A stretch of DNA of 64,000 nt from positions 1 through 64,000 of the forward strand of contig CACKNV010000005.1 in assembly GCA_902601705.1 (NCBI GenBank). Reading direction: 5' to 3'. Every line of letters starts with the position of its first letter. Positions within the stretch are counted from its first letter, which is position 1. The translations under genes and the position numbers were made by a program. Positions 63,824 to 64,000 of this stretch are shown here, in pieces. Below the pieces are notes generated by a model, which saw only the letters and a program-made list of their open reading frames with translations, did not search any database and had not been told where the DNA came from. Source of the DNA: an uncultured Pelagibacteraceae bacterium (GTDB taxonomy: Bacteria > Pseudomonadota > Alphaproteobacteria > Pelagibacterales > Pelagibacteraceae).

Positions 63824-64000
63824 TCGTCAACAAATATTTTTTCATCTCTTTCGTGTCTCTCTTGTGCTTCAATTGAAAGAGTAGCAACTGGCCTAGCCAT
63901 AAGTCTTTTTAGTCCTATAGGCTCACCTGTTTCCTCACAAAAGCCATAAGTTCCTTCTTTAAGCCTCTGTAGAGCTGAATTAATCTTAGAAATTAACTTT
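63820..64000 (-). CDS. dksA: DksA/TraR family zinc-finger protein, partial (5' end off window)
   Basis: Own reverse-strand translation: …KLISKINSALQRLKEGTYGFCEETGEPIGLKRLMARPVATLSIEAQERHERDEKIFVDD*. Confidence 0.88.
   Translation of the reverse strand, partial: KLISKINSALQRLKEGTYGFCEETGEPIGLKRLMARPVATLSIEAQERHERDEKIFVDD

Overview
AT-rich, gene-dense chromosomal window that looks like a SAR11/Pelagibacterales (Alphaproteobacteria) genome. Basis: proteorhodopsin followed by ferredoxin, reductase and GST; a pnt operon; yebC-ruvC-tol-pal-tilS-ftsH-folP-glmM synteny; very short intergenic gaps. The left edge (1-5518) is an accessory surface-glycan region: methyltransferases, a GT2, a sulfotransferase-like protein and two overlapping unknown ORFs. 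It ends at a tRNA-Val, followed by an orphan 5S rRNA. This matches the known SAR11 hypervariable region lying between 23S and 5S, although the 16S/23S genes are not in the window. A second small accessory block sits next to tRNA-Arg (37165-39627: GT17-like, FkbM methyltransferase, 2OG-Fe(II) oxygenase-like). The remainder is housekeeping: transhydrogenase, central carbon, Tol-Pal, isoprenoid, NAD and aminoacyl-tRNA synthetase genes. I found no CRISPR array, IS element or prophage. The best candidates for follow-up are the unknown ORF pair at 4006-5518, the palindrome plus direct repeats in front of the blue-type proteorhodopsin, a probable ATT-start rpsU missed by the ORF track, several unannotated small membrane ORFs, and the absence of ruvAB/ybgC between ruvC and tolQ.
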